Positions 16,701 through 24,974 of a stretch of 64,000 bases of DNA are shown here, piece after piece. The DNA comes from an uncultured Oscillospiraceae bacterium (GTDB lineage Bacteria > Bacillota > Clostridia > Oscillospirales > Ruminococcaceae). Numbering within the stretch: the first letter of the stretch is position 1; every line of letters starts with the position of its first letter. The stretch is from NCBI GenBank assembly GCA_900539695.1, contig UQDG01000002.1, positions 62,001-126,000 of the forward strand. The letters are read 5' to 3'. A model generated the notes under the pieces. It had not been told where the DNA came from. It worked only from the letters and a program-made list of their open reading frames with translations, and did not search any database. The position numbers and the translations under genes are program-made.

Positions 16701-17405
16701 CTGCGGGATGTCTTCTTGAATATGCTGGGCGACCGCAGCATGATTGCCAAGGTGGATGACCGCGAGGCCGTCTACGGCAAGGGCTACATCGGCTGGGTCA
16801 ACAAGCGCCGCGTGCTGGTAGGCAACCGCAGCCTGATGCAGGATTACGGCGTCAAGCTGCCCAGCCTGGAGTACGAGCAGCACCATACCGTCAACCAGCG
16901 CCGCATGATCTACCTGGCCGTCTCCGGCAAACTGTTTGCCATGTTCCAGGTGGCCTACCAGCGTGACCCGGACACTGCCGCCGTGCTGGACAGCCTGCGC
17001 CATTCCGGCCTGTCGCTGATCGTCGACTGCGACGATTTCAACTGCGATACCGCCCTGCTGGAGGCTGCCTACAGCCTGCCCGCCGGGGCCGTGAAGGTAC
17101 TGAACACCGCCGAGCATGAGCTGATGAACCCGGCCACCGCCTGGCTGCCGGAAAGCGACGGCAACATGCTGCATCTGGGCAGCTTTGCCAGCTTTGTGGG
17201 CGGCCTGGAAGCTGCCGCCGGTGCTGCCGAGGGCGAGCGCAAGTCCGCCGTCGTCGTCACTGCCTCGGTGCTTATCAGCTGCGTTTTGGGCGTACTGCTG
17301 ACCCTGACCGGCGGCCTGGCCACCCTGCCGCTGCCCGCACTGGTATTGTACCAGGCCGCGTGGTGCGTGCTGGCTATGATTTTCCCGCTGTTCCAGCGGT
17401 ATTAA
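13704..17405 (+). CDS. Large membrane protein: disordered N-terminus fused to a degenerate P-type ATPase
   Basis: A 1233-residue protein. Residues 1 to about 680 are low-complexity, Pro/Ala/Gln/Asp-rich and probably disordered and cytoplasmic, with repeated TGFTxxLG segments near 426, 547 and 565. From about 685 there are four helices, then a pair near 885-930 and a last pair at 1183-1233, the 8-helix layout of P1B ATPases. Near 1025 GKGYIGWVNKRRVLVGNRSL matches the nucleotide-domain region, and near 1088 DPDTAAVLDSLRHSG matches the P-domain helix. The phosphorylation motif DKTGT is absent (VTARDLFPQG near 953), the TM6 CPx motif reads CLAAPLAG, and I see no TGE or GDGxND. It is therefore unlikely to pump by the usual cycle. 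Function unknown. Confidence 0.7.
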   Translation: MPSKRTNDSVDRILADLNQRQAADGVRASVTDHQVDEILRSVGISTTPLQNTPTQDSQIAFSDFSGPDDFDEIMRSAGATSAPASMPAPAPRRTTETPRAAAPQRPVQSVPDAQPAAAPSTPVRPAQPVQPVQNVQPARPVQQSAPTEGSTQDTTRTGIIKDFLRKMVPEGDVSNTTALNEGKADFQRFFADSVAVVPDEKGRFHDTGKKKRWPFGLKPADDTDHFEPINVSLGGGHTDAPAQSSYQTEDEYFPDEAEAEQVPPPKPARKHGFLNSLFGGGSSADTDATEELMIPEERQDEPTMAPLRPAIQPEPETSTNVWRSKYTQPQSESSSSTLVGATLTGDTLQMLRGVVNEQKNSRTPARDPGATSTIYRKKRSTVEFTPGQKRSTPPPAQPTPLQGPVGEPLDLPGLESAQAIQPGQTTTGFTMQLGSVAPTPSDSTQQFMSAYNAVRPHTAQPQPAQPAVPQPVPQVDTLPQPDTAAPAPAVDEPTLMADSYHHTRDAVDDLVDTLTGRIRLTPVTPDAAAQPAQTQPFRQAPQAQPAHTGFTQDLGSYAVPAAPAHTGFTQNLGQAPVEPATGSFVDNIANAINTGAISDETTRYDEMAARLTSNLEEEAGESTAHTGLLDKFRLGGFHLGGKADDESADSAAQPFDTAEIPVSRRRDFESAEDAPAVRKELDENLLHLTTACIVSGAAALVLLVLAFIAAALPAMPGVLAGETVYPAVALVLLAAAAGINWKTLLNGLQGLAKKPTPDSLTALAVVGALLQALIVLVTKGYTNEVTLLAGPAALVLCVNTVGKRMNAATVRDNFQLVSKNVDHAVAYRLKDAGALRAASQGLAQPHPSVLVSRPTQIFRGFLASSAAAGTSDKNQQQFAWAAGGCALLGFLITVIRTHNLTSAVTILASILCLAAPLAGTLLAALPARLMQRSAAQVGAVVPGWRDIRQLGRINVIQVTARDLFPQGCVTLAGIKPIKNAPIDLAIVYAASIMAEACPTLRDVFLNMLGDRSMIAKVDDREAVYGKGYIGWVNKRRVLVGNRSLMQDYGVKLPSLEYEQHHTVNQRRMIYLAVSGKLFAMFQVAYQRDPDTAAVLDSLRHSGLSLIVDCDDFNCDTALLEAAYSLPAGAVKVLNTAEHELMNPATAWLPESDGNMLHLGSFASFVGGLEAAAGAAEGERKSAVVVTASVLISCVLGVLLTLTGGLATLPLPALVLYQAAWCVLAMIFPLFQRY

Positions 17406-17438
17406 ATTTCCGTATTGTTGTAGAGAGGGGTTACGCCT

Positions 17439-17834
17439 GTGTACCGTGCCAAAGAAAAGCAGATGTCGATTTATGACTATCTGCCGCCGTACCATGGAGA
17501 ACTGCGCGATAAAAACCGCTGGGTCCGCCTGGCCGAAGCCATCGATTGGGACCGTTTTGAGCAGGGCTATAGTGAACTGTTTGCCCCCAGCGGCAAAGCG
17601 GCCATCTCGGCCCGCATCGCGCTGGGCTGCCGTGTTATCCAGCTGCATTACGAGGTCTCGGACCGCGAGGTGGTGCAGCTGGTGCGGGAAAGCCCCTACC
17701 TGCAGTATTTTTTGGGCATGGAAACTTTCAGCGATGAGATGCCATTTTCTGCCCGCACGGTAGCGCGGTTCCGCGCCCGTATCCCCGATAAAGTGGTGCG
17801 CCCGGCCGTAAGGCTGCTGCGCAGCTTTGTATAA
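17439..17834 (+). pseudogene. Transposase N-terminal domain only (DUF772, IS5/IS1182-like)
   Basis: The 131-residue frame holds the N-terminal domain of IS1182/IS5-type transposases: SIYDYLPPYHGELRDKNRWV, ALGCRVIQLHYEVSDREVVQLV, LGMETFSDEMPFSARTVARFRAR. It stops before the DDE catalytic region, so it cannot transpose. GTG 17439 follows GAGAGGGG at a workable distance. No terminal inverted repeats were recognised around it. It may be a relic of an insertion, or a retained DNA-binding domain; composition matches its neighbours, so it is not a recent arrival. Confidence 0.7.
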
Positions 17835-17901
17835 AGCTGTAGTTTGCACAAACAATACTACGGCACCGCAAATCCCATAAAAAGTATATAGTGAGGTCTG
17901 A

Positions 17902-18765
17902 ATGGAAATTTTTCTTGATGCACTGTTGGATGCGCTGATCGACGGCGTAAAAATGCTGCCCTTTTTGTATCTGGCGTATCTGCTGATCGAATGGCTGGAG
18001 CGCCACCACGGCGAGAACATTGAAAACGCCCTCGCCGGCGGCGGTCGCTGGGGCTTTTTGCCCGGCGCACTGCTGGGCTGTGTGCCCCAGTGTGGTTTCA
18101 GCGCAGTCGCATCCAACTTTTACGCCAGCCGGGTCATCACCCCCGGCACACTGTTGGCCGTATTTATCGCCACCAGCGACGAGGCCATTCCGCTGCTGGC
18201 CGCCGAGCCGAGCCAGTGGACCACCCTGGTCTTTCTGATCGTCTGCAAGATCATTTTTGCCATCGTAGGCGGCGTGCTGCTGGACTTCCCGCTGCGCAAG
18301 GTGCTGCCCCACTCGCTGTACGGCGGGTACGAGGGCCACGCCGATGAGGTGGACTGCCACGAGGAGCACGAGGAGACCAGCAGCATCTTCCTGGCCGCTC
18401 TGCGCCACACGCTGGAAATTTTCGTGTTCATTCTGCTCTTCAGCTTCCTGATCGGGCTTATTTTTGAGTCCGTGGGCGAGGACGCCATCACCGGTATCTT
18501 AGGCGGCATGGGCATCTTCCAGCCGATGCTGACCGCGCTGGTCGGCCTTGTGCCCAACTGCGCCGCCAGTGTGCTGCTGGCCCAGTTGTATATGGAGGGG
18601 GCCATCACCTTTGGCAGCCTGTTTGCCGGGCTGACCGCCGGCGCAGGCGTGGGCCTGGCCGTGTTGTGGCGTGTGAACCCCAGCTGGAAGCAAAACTTGT
18701 TTATGACCGGGCTGCTGTGGGCCGTTGGCGCCGCGGCAGGCATGGTGCTGCAACTGATTTTCTAA
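17902..18765 (+). CDS. Putative heavy-metal/arsenic-type permease (ArsP_2-like)
   Basis: Protein of 287 residues with about eight to ten hydrophobic helices and two repeated halves. GALLGCVPQCGFSAVASNFY and then FIATSDEAIPLL occur in the first; LVGLVPNCAASVLLAQLY in the second. A charged loop with HADEVDCHEEHEE between the halves could bind metal. This pattern fits the putative heavy-metal exporter family PF11449, sometimes named arsenic efflux or manganese transporter. The substrate is unproven. The gene stands alone after the transposase fragment and ends at a hairpin at 18774-18804. Confidence 0.75.
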   Translation: MEIFLDALLDALIDGVKMLPFLYLAYLLIEWLERHHGENIENALAGGGRWGFLPGALLGCVPQCGFSAVASNFYASRVITPGTLLAVFIATSDEAIPLLAAEPSQWTTLVFLIVCKIIFAIVGGVLLDFPLRKVLPHSLYGGYEGHADEVDCHEEHEETSSIFLAALRHTLEIFVFILLFSFLIGLIFESVGEDAITGILGGMGIFQPMLTALVGLVPNCAASVLLAQLYMEGAITFGSLFAGLTAGAGVGLAVLWRVNPSWKQNLFMTGLLWAVGAAAGMVLQLIF

Positions 18766-18767
18766 GG

Positions 18768-18806
18768 CCATACCGCACAATTCCCGCCCCGCGGGGCTGT
18801 GCGGTT
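18768..18806 (+). terminator. Terminator-like hairpin related to repeat family 1
   Basis: ACCGCACA and CGCCCC pair with GGGGC and TGTGCGGT, then TTTA follows. The outer sequence GGCCATACCGCACAATTCCCGCC resembles an end of the family-1 repeat, suggesting a repeat remnant serving as terminator. Confidence 0.6.
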
Positions 18807-18849
18807 TTATAGTAAAACCGTAAAAATTTCGGCAGGAGGTACTTATCCT

Positions 18850-19731
18850 ATGCGGTACTCGATCGAAAATGATACCCTGCGTCTGACCGTCGACACCCAC
18901 GGTGCCGAGGCTGTCAGCGTCATCCACAAGCCCACCGGAGCCGAGCTGCTCTGGTCCGGCGATCCCTCCGTCTGGGGCCGCCACGCGCCCATTCTGTTCC
19001 CTTACACCGGCAAGCTGACCGGCGGCAAGATGATTGCCAAAGGCGTGGAATACGCCGGCGGCCAGCACGGCTTTGCCCGCGATGTGGAGCACGCCATGAC
19101 CCGTCACACCGCCGACACGCTGGAGTTTGAGCTGCACGCCAACCCCGAAACGCTGCCCAAATGGCCCTACGCCTTTGTGCTGCGCTCCACTTTTGTGCTG
19201 GACGGCGAGACCATCCACCACACCCTGACTGTGGAGAACCCCGTGGAGGAGCAGCTGCGCTTTGGCATCGGCTATCACCCCGCCTTTGCGCTGCCCTTTG
19301 ACGACCGCCATACCACCGAGGATTACGAGATCCGCTTTGACGGGCTGGAGTCCCCGCTGTGCGTCAGCGCCATTCCCAACGGCCTGCTGAATGGCCAGAG
19401 TTACTATCTGGCCCGCAACACCGAGACCATCCCCCTGACCGACGACCTGTTCGACAGTGACAGCCATTGCATGGTCAACCTGAAGACCGCCCATGTCTCC
19501 GTTGTGGAGAAGGACACCGGCCGCAGCGTGATTTGCAACGTGGAGGGCTACCCCTACGTGCTGATCTGGTCCGCCGCCAAAAAGCCGCTGCACTTTATCT
19601 GCATCGAGCCCTGGCACAGCCTGCCCGGCGAGGAGAACGGCCCCCTGGAGTGGGAGCAGCGCCCCTGCGCCGCCAGCCTGAAGAAGGGCGAAAGCTGGTC
19701 CACCACCCTTTCCACCACCTTTGTGCGCTAA
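18850..19731 (+). CDS. Aldose 1-epimerase family protein (LacX-like)
   Basis: Protein of 293 residues with the galactose-mutarotase beta-sandwich fold. Visible: AEAVSVIHKPTGAELLWSGDPSVWGRHAPILFP at the N-terminus, QHGFARDVEH with a candidate catalytic His, FGIGYHPAFALPF with the second His, and the late IEPW segment. The family interconverts anomers of aldoses; this subgroup resembles LacX, whose substrate is not fixed. AGGAGG precedes ATG 18850. The following gene starts 12 bases after the stop, so they may share a transcript. Confidence 0.85.
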   Translation: MRYSIENDTLRLTVDTHGAEAVSVIHKPTGAELLWSGDPSVWGRHAPILFPYTGKLTGGKMIAKGVEYAGGQHGFARDVEHAMTRHTADTLEFELHANPETLPKWPYAFVLRSTFVLDGETIHHTLTVENPVEEQLRFGIGYHPAFALPFDDRHTTEDYEIRFDGLESPLCVSAIPNGLLNGQSYYLARNTETIPLTDDLFDSDSHCMVNLKTAHVSVVEKDTGRSVICNVEGYPYVLIWSAAKKPLHFICIEPWHSLPGEENGPLEWEQRPCAASLKKGESWSTTLSTTFVR

Positions 19732-19743
19732 GCGGGGGACCGT

Positions 19744-21768
19744 ATGACAAAGACAAAGGCATTTTTGCAAAAACATCGCTGGAGTCTGACCGGCGCCCTG
19801 CTTGGGGCGCTGGTTTTTCTCGTACTATACGGCGTGCGGGTGCTGGATCCTGTCTGTGTGGACTGGATCTTGAACAATCCCAGCCCGGACCCGTCCCAGC
19901 ATTATCTGGGCTGGGTGTTTTACCGCCGCAGCGGTTGGCACCTGCCGTATCTGGGCGCAAACTACAGTGCCATTTACCCCTACCGCACCAGCATTTTGTA
20001 CACCGATTCCATCCCGCTGCTGGCCGTGGTCTGCAAGCTGCTGGGCGGGGTGCTGCCCGCGCGTTTCCAGTACTTAGGGCTGTGGGGGCTGTTCTGCTAT
20101 GCCATGCAGGGTGGTCTGGCCCAGGCGCTCATTGCCCGCATCGGCGGCGTGCGCCCGCAGGATACCGCAAAAAACCGGGCCAGCGTACTGGGCGCCGGGG
20201 TGCTGGTGCTGTTCCCGGCGCTGAACATCCGCATGTTTGCCCACACGGCGCTGGCCGCCAACTGGCTGGTGCTGCTGGCCCTGTGGGTGTGGCTGTGTGC
20301 CGAGCAATCCGAAAATAGGCCGTCCACCGGAAAACTCTGCCTGTGGTGGGGTGTGTTGGGGCTGCTGTGTGCGGGCATCCATCTGTATTATCTGCCCATG
20401 GTGGGTATGGTGCTGGTGGCCACCTGTGTGCAGCGCGGGCTGGAAAAGCGCGGCCCCGCCGCCGTTGTGCTGCCCATCGTCAGCTTTTGCGCCGTGGCGC
20501 TGGCCGAACTGTTTGTGCTGGGAGCCTTTGCCGCCAACTTTGCGGGCTACTCCAACGGCTATTTGAGCGGTGCCGACCTGGCCAACCTGTTTGTGCCGGG
20601 TCTGGGTGCCGGCTGGGAACAGGAAGTGTACGCGGGCCTGGGCACCACCGCGGCCATCGTGCTGGCACTGGCCGGTTTGTTGGTACAACGCAAAAAAGCG
20701 GCAGAGTTCTTCCGCCGCCATACCCATATTGTGGTTGCCGCTGTTGTGCTGCTGGTGCTGGACGCCGTCGCCTCGATGGGCAACACCATCACCTTCGGGG
20801 GCCGCACGCTGTTTACCGTGCCCATCCCGCAGGTGCTGATGGATTTCTGGGCCATGTTCTCCAGCTGCGCCCGTCTGGCCTGGCTGGCCGGCATGCTGCT
20901 GGCCGTGGCGGCCTGCGGGCTGGTGCTGCGGTTCTGGAACGGTGCCGCGGCCGCTGTGCTGCTGGCTGTCTGCGCCGCCGCCCAGGGCTTTGGCCTGCGT
21001 ACCGAGCTTACCAAGCGTTACACCACCTACCACGATGCCGCTTATTACGAGGACACCACCCAACTGACCGACCCGGCCTGGGAGCAGCTGGCTGCCAGCG
21101 GGCAGTTCAGCCGCCTGGCCTTTGCCAGCTTCGACTTTGAACACGACGACTTCTGGGACCTCGTTGCCTTTGCCGCCGACCACGGCTGGACCTCCAACAG
21201 CTTCTACATGGGCCACATGGACGGCAACCTGGCGGCGGTGACGCTGGCAGGGGAGATGAACACCCTCGCGCCGGACACGCTCTACGCCTTTATCGATGAG
21301 GACGAGCTGGCCCGCAGCGACTACGCGCTGCACTATTACCGGCTGGACGGCATCCTGCTGGGCAGCGTGGAGCCGATCCATGGCCTGACCGAGGAGCCTG
21401 CTGTTGACATCCCCGCCCACACGATGGCGCTGCAAAAATCCAGCGTCATCAACGGCACGGCGGACGCCGACACCGTGACCCTGAACGAGGGCGGCGAACT
21501 GCTGACCGAAGCCTGGATGCTCTTCCCCGGCAGCTACCGCGTCACCCTGACGGGCAGTGGGTTCGACCATAGTTATATCTATGCCCGCCACGGGCTTATC
21601 AACCAGGAGACCTACAAGATGGAGGTCAACTTTACCGGCATTGCCCCGGATGAGATGGTGTTTGAGTTTTCCACCGGCGAGCCGCTCTACTACTGGCGCA
21701 CCGCCGTCCACGCGCTGGACGATACGCCCATCGCCGTTACGGTTATCAAGGTAGAAAAGATTGGCTAA
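19744..21768 (+). CDS. DUF6311-like polytopic membrane protein
   Basis: Protein of 674 residues. A first helix near 15-35 is followed by DWILNNPSPDPSQHYLGWVFYRRSGWHLP and YPYRTSILYTDSIPLLA, the hallmark of DUF6311. About ten more helices follow to residue 420. The C-terminal 240 residues form a soluble, presumably extracytoplasmic domain with FDFEHDDFWDLVAFAADHGW. The layout resembles lipid-linked-sugar glycosyltransferases of the GT-C type, which is inference. It starts 12 bases after the epimerase stop, and the 3' end overlaps the convergent AraC gene by 4 bases. Confidence 0.75.
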   Translation: MTKTKAFLQKHRWSLTGALLGALVFLVLYGVRVLDPVCVDWILNNPSPDPSQHYLGWVFYRRSGWHLPYLGANYSAIYPYRTSILYTDSIPLLAVVCKLLGGVLPARFQYLGLWGLFCYAMQGGLAQALIARIGGVRPQDTAKNRASVLGAGVLVLFPALNIRMFAHTALAANWLVLLALWVWLCAEQSENRPSTGKLCLWWGVLGLLCAGIHLYYLPMVGMVLVATCVQRGLEKRGPAAVVLPIVSFCAVALAELFVLGAFAANFAGYSNGYLSGADLANLFVPGLGAGWEQEVYAGLGTTAAIVLALAGLLVQRKKAAEFFRRHTHIVVAAVVLLVLDAVASMGNTITFGGRTLFTVPIPQVLMDFWAMFSSCARLAWLAGMLLAVAACGLVLRFWNGAAAAVLLAVCAAAQGFGLRTELTKRYTTYHDAAYYEDTTQLTDPAWEQLAASGQFSRLAFASFDFEHDDFWDLVAFAADHGWTSNSFYMGHMDGNLAAVTLAGEMNTLAPDTLYAFIDEDELARSDYALHYYRLDGILLGSVEPIHGLTEEPAVDIPAHTMALQKSSVINGTADADTVTLNEGGELLTEAWMLFPGSYRVTLTGSGFDHSYIYARHGLINQETYKMEVNFTGIAPDEMVFEFSTGEPLYYWRTAVHALDDTPIAVTVIKVEKIG

Positions 21769-22661
21769 TCGTCTGTTTTATCGCCGCCCTGCCGATAAGC
21801 GGTGGGGGACGCCCCATACTGCCGGGTGAACGCCCGCGTAAAGTAGGATGCATTGCTGAACCCGCACCGTGCGGCGATCTCCAGCACGGTGTACCGGCTG
21901 CCCCGCAGCAGGGTAGCGGCCTTTTCCAGCCGAAAGTGGATGAGGTACTGCGCAAAGCTGGTGCCGGTCAGGTCGTGGAACCGCTTCATAAAGTGGCTGC
22001 TGCTGTAGCCGCACTGGGCGCTGATGGCCGCCACCGTGATTTTCTCCGCATAGTGACGGTCCACGTACTGCACGGTCTGGCGCAGAAGGCGGGTGTCCCG
22101 GTGCTCGGCCCCGGCCGGGTTCCGTGCGGGCGTGGCAGCTTTGCACAGCGCATCCATCACGCCGTACAGGCAGGCTTTTATGCGCAGTGCCGTGTTTTCT
22201 TTGCGGTTTTCAATCAGCATTTTTACGTTTACAGGCAGCTCCCTGCCCAGGGGGCTGTCTTTTTGTATATGGGCAGGCACTTCCATGCGGCCGTCCGCCA
22301 GCGGGGCCAAAAAGCGGCGGTAGGTCTCGCTGTCCGGCGGCTCCAGCAGCGAGAAGCGGAACAGGATGTTGTAATAGCGGAACGTCCCGGCCCCCGCCGC
22401 CGCGATGGCGTGGATCTGCCCGGGCAAAATCACTGCCACATCGCCGGTGTGCAGGGTAACCGTTGCCCGGTCAATGGTGATGCTGCCGCTGCCGGTTTCG
22501 CAGTAAATCAGCTCCATTTCCTCGTGGTAGTGCAGGGGATAGGCCGGGATAAACGTGGGGATGATACCGCAGTAGACGGCAAAAGGAAAGGCTTCGCTGC
22601 CGTGGACTTTTACCTCCTGCCCATCGGGCAGAATGGCAGGGTTTGGGGGCAGATAGGACAT
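21765..22661 (-). CDS. AraC family transcriptional regulator
   Basis: Protein of 298 residues: an N-terminal cupin-like sensor domain (PLHYHEEMELIYCETGSGSITID, AVILPGQIHAI) and a C-terminal pair of helix-turn-helix motifs (ITVAAISAQCGYSSSHFMKRF; TVLEIAARCGFSNASYFTRAF). It probably binds a sugar or small ligand and activates a nearby promoter. I chose ATG 22661, preceded by GAGGTG; the longer frame to 22730 runs through the promoter region. It is divergent from the MATE gene at 22780, 118 bases away, which makes that gene its most likely target. Confidence 0.87.
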   Translation of the reverse strand: MSYLPPNPAILPDGQEVKVHGSEAFPFAVYCGIIPTFIPAYPLHYHEEMELIYCETGSGSITIDRATVTLHTGDVAVILPGQIHAIAAAGAGTFRYYNILFRFSLLEPPDSETYRRFLAPLADGRMEVPAHIQKDSPLGRELPVNVKMLIENRKENTALRIKACLYGVMDALCKAATPARNPAGAEHRDTRLLRQTVQYVDRHYAEKITVAAISAQCGYSSSHFMKRFHDLTGTSFAQYLIHFRLEKAATLLRGSRYTVLEIAARCGFSNASYFTRAFTRQYGASPTAYRQGGDKTDD

Positions 22662-22779
22662 AGGTGGCACCTCGTTTGCAAAAACATAGGATTTTGTTAT
22701 AAGTATAAGACTTTTATGGATGAAATGCAAGGAAAATCATAGTATAATGACAGCGTAGTAATTCGTAAGAGGTGTCTGT

Positions 22780-24162
22780 ATGGGTTTTCGTTCTTCTTCT
22801 GTTTCCGGGGGCGGGATTACCGGCTTTTTTGGCGACCGCGCCTTTGCCCGCAGCCTGATGCACATTGCTTTGCCGGTCACGCTGCAAAGCATGCTGCGGG
22901 CCTCCTTCAGCATCATTGACCAGGTCATGATCGGCCAGCTGGGCAGCGCCAGCATTTCGGGCATCGGGCTGGGCGGCAAGTTTGCATCTATTCATAATGT
23001 GGTGCTCAGCGCCGTCACAGCAGCGGGGGCCATCCTCATTTCCCAATATCTGGGGCAGGGCAGCCATAAAAACGCGGCCCGCAGCTACAGCGTCAACCTG
23101 CTGGTGTCGCTGGCCATTGCAGCGGTGTTTACGCTGGTCTCCACCCGGTTTGCCGAGCCGATTCTGGGCCTCTACACCCAGGACGATGCCACCCGCGCGC
23201 TGGGGCAGACGTATTTGCAGACCTACGCCTGGTCGTTCTTCCCGGCGGCGCTGTCCGGCATGGCGGAGACGCTGCTCTGCTGCATGGAGGCCGCCGTCTT
23301 CCCGCTCATTGCCAGCATGACCTCGCTGTGCATCAACACGGGGCTGAACTACCTGCTTATCTTCGGCCACGGCGGGCTGCCCGCACTGGGGGTGCAGGGC
23401 GCGGCAGTAGCCAGCGTGGCTGCGCAGGTGGTTTCCTGCTTACTTGTCTACCTGTTTTTGGCCGTGCGGCTGCGGAAAAAGCAGTGGCGGCTGCGGTTCA
23501 CGCTGGGCTTCACCCGGCCGGAACTGCTTACCTACGCCAAAATTCTGCTGCCACTGCTGGCCAGTGAATTTTTGTGGAGCCTGGGCGAGAACGTCTACTC
23601 CGCCATCTACGGCAACATCGGCACCCAGGCCTGCGCCGCTATGACGATGACCACGCCCATCCAATGCCTGATGGTGGGCGCACTGTCGGGTCTGTCCAAG
23701 GCGGCAGCCATCCTTATTGGCAAGTCGCTGGGCACGCAGGAGTACGACCGCGCCTACCGCGACGCCCAGCGGTTGATGCGCTGCGGGCTGGCGGCCTCGC
23801 TGGTGTTGTCGGCGCTGCTGTTGGTGTTCGGGCGGCTGTACACCACGATTTACCGTGTCGAGCCGGAGGTGCGAGCCACGGCCTACTTATTGCTGGTAGT
23901 GTTCGCCGTCATCTCGCCGGTCAAGGTGCAGAACATGATCCTGGGCGGCGGCATTTTAAAAAGCGGCGGCAAGACCAACTACACCCTGGCCATCGACCTC
24001 ATTGGTACCTGGGGCTTCGGTGTGCCGCTGGGGTTCCTGGCGGCCTTTGTGCTGAAACTGCCCGTCGCGCCGGTGTACTTTTTGCTCTCGCTGGAAGAAT
24101 GTGTCCGCCTGGCGCTCTCGCTGCGGCTGTTCAAAAAGCGCAGCTGGATGCAGCAGTTGTAA
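22780..24162 (+). CDS. MATE family efflux transporter
   Basis: Protein of 460 residues with twelve hydrophobic helices. The family start is FARSLMHIALPVTLQSMLRASFSIIDQVMIGQLG, with ISQYLGQGSHK in the first half and the related second-half segment LLASEFLWSLGENVYSAIYGNIG. A good TATAAT (22743-22748) lies 32 bases before the start with no clear -35, consistent with a promoter needing an activator such as the divergent AraC protein. Substrate unknown. The sequence is distinct from the other MATE genes here. Confidence 0.88.
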   Translation: MGFRSSSVSGGGITGFFGDRAFARSLMHIALPVTLQSMLRASFSIIDQVMIGQLGSASISGIGLGGKFASIHNVVLSAVTAAGAILISQYLGQGSHKNAARSYSVNLLVSLAIAAVFTLVSTRFAEPILGLYTQDDATRALGQTYLQTYAWSFFPAALSGMAETLLCCMEAAVFPLIASMTSLCINTGLNYLLIFGHGGLPALGVQGAAVASVAAQVVSCLLVYLFLAVRLRKKQWRLRFTLGFTRPELLTYAKILLPLLASEFLWSLGENVYSAIYGNIGTQACAAMTMTTPIQCLMVGALSGLSKAAAILIGKSLGTQEYDRAYRDAQRLMRCGLAASLVLSALLLVFGRLYTTIYRVEPEVRATAYLLLVVFAVISPVKVQNMILGGGILKSGGKTNYTLAIDLIGTWGFGVPLGFLAAFVLKLPVAPVYFLLSLEECVRLALSLRLFKKRSWMQQL

Positions 24163-24174
24163 CGGAGGTGCAGC

Positions 24175-24243
24175 ATGGATACATTACAGGTAAACGGGCA
24201 ACCCTATACGGTAACGCGGCTGCAGGAGCATGGGCAAAACTAA
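24175..24243 (+). pseudogene. 22-codon remnant, possibly of a kinase-like gene
   Basis: GGAGGTG lies 5 bases before ATG 24175, and the frame reads MDTLQVNGQPYTVTRLQEHG before stopping. The first residues resemble the start of clostridial kinase-like proteins, whose glycine-rich loop would follow at the point of truncation. It sits 12 bases after the MATE stop, so it may once have been in the same operon. Confidence 0.3.
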
Positions 24244-24381
24244 AGGCAAACTTTTTGCATAAATTTTAAAAATAGCCCCTTGCAAAATGGCGGTGTTTGC
24301 GCTATGATGTACGTATTCCGTTGAAACACAGATGTTTTCCCGGAAAATGCCGTGCCGTAAGGCGATTGAGAGGATCATACG

Positions 24382-24801
24382 ATGTCTTTACTGAAAAAGC
24401 TGGTTGGACTGACGATTGGCGCTGCCGCTGTGGGCGCCGCGGCTTACTTTTTGAACCGTAACGAGCATACCGAGGAGTACGAGCATATTTGGGGCCCGGA
24501 GGATGAAGCAGACGCCGAGGATGGCACTGCCGAGACCGCCGAGCCCGCTGACGATGCGTCTGCCGAGGCCGAAGAAGCCCCCGCTGCACCTGAAGAAACC
24601 GCTGCCGCTCCCGTAGAAGAAGCTCCCGAAGCGGAGGCCGCCCCTGTGCAGGCCCCCGCTGGTGATGACACCCCCAACGCCAACCCCGTTGAGCTGGGTG
24701 CCGTGGAAGTCCCCAAGACCGAGGACGGCAAGCTGGACGTTACCAAGATTGCCGACCCGGCTGATTTTGGTGATTGGGACGAACAGGGCTGCAAGGGCTG
24801 A
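24382..24801 (+). CDS. Single-pass membrane protein with acidic Ala/Glu-rich tail
   Basis: Protein of 139 residues: LLKKLVGLTIGAAAVGAAAYFL is one N-terminal membrane segment. The rest is highly acidic and low-complexity (many Glu, Ala, Pro, Asp), ending in LDVTKIADPADFGDWDEQG. No family was recognised. It resembles in layout the short protein at 62104 and the gene starting at 63748. GAGAGGATC lies before ATG 24382. A strong terminator follows, so it is a single gene. Confidence 0.75.
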   Translation: MSLLKKLVGLTIGAAAVGAAAYFLNRNEHTEEYEHIWGPEDEADAEDGTAETAEPADDASAEAEEAPAAPEETAAAPVEEAPEAEAAPVQAPAGDDTPNANPVELGAVEVPKTEDGKLDVTKIADPADFGDWDEQGCKG

Positions 24802-24812
24802 TAAGAAACCGC

Positions 24813-24849
24813 AAGGCGCATCTTTGGTTGCAAAGGTGCGCCTTTTTGC
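24813..24849 (+). terminator. Terminator
   Basis: Stem AAGGCGCA / TGCGCCTT with an inner CTTTG/CAAAG pair (24813-24844), followed by TTTG. Confidence 0.85.
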
Positions 24850-24912
24850 TATTTTATTGCCGTTTTCGCCAAGCAACCGCACCCAAATTTGTACAGATTT
24901 CTTGTTTAACGC

Positions 24913-24941
24913 TTTACATCTTTACTTCGCTAAAGTATAAT
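24913..24941 (+). promoter_or_regulatory. Promoter of the histidine operon
   Basis: TTTACA (24913-24918), a 17-base spacer and TATAAT (24936-24941). Only 33 bases separate the -10 box from the first start codon, so there is no room for a T-box leader. Confidence 0.8.
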
Positions 24942-24974
24942 GTTGTTATGGAAAAGAGAGGTAGGAGACGTATT

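Noticed and set aside
15261..18116. 951-residue minus-strand reading frame
   Set aside because: It is antisense to the 1233-residue protein; composition (Gln/Gly/His/Ala runs) is the mirror of GC-rich coding on the other strand and it has no ribosome site.
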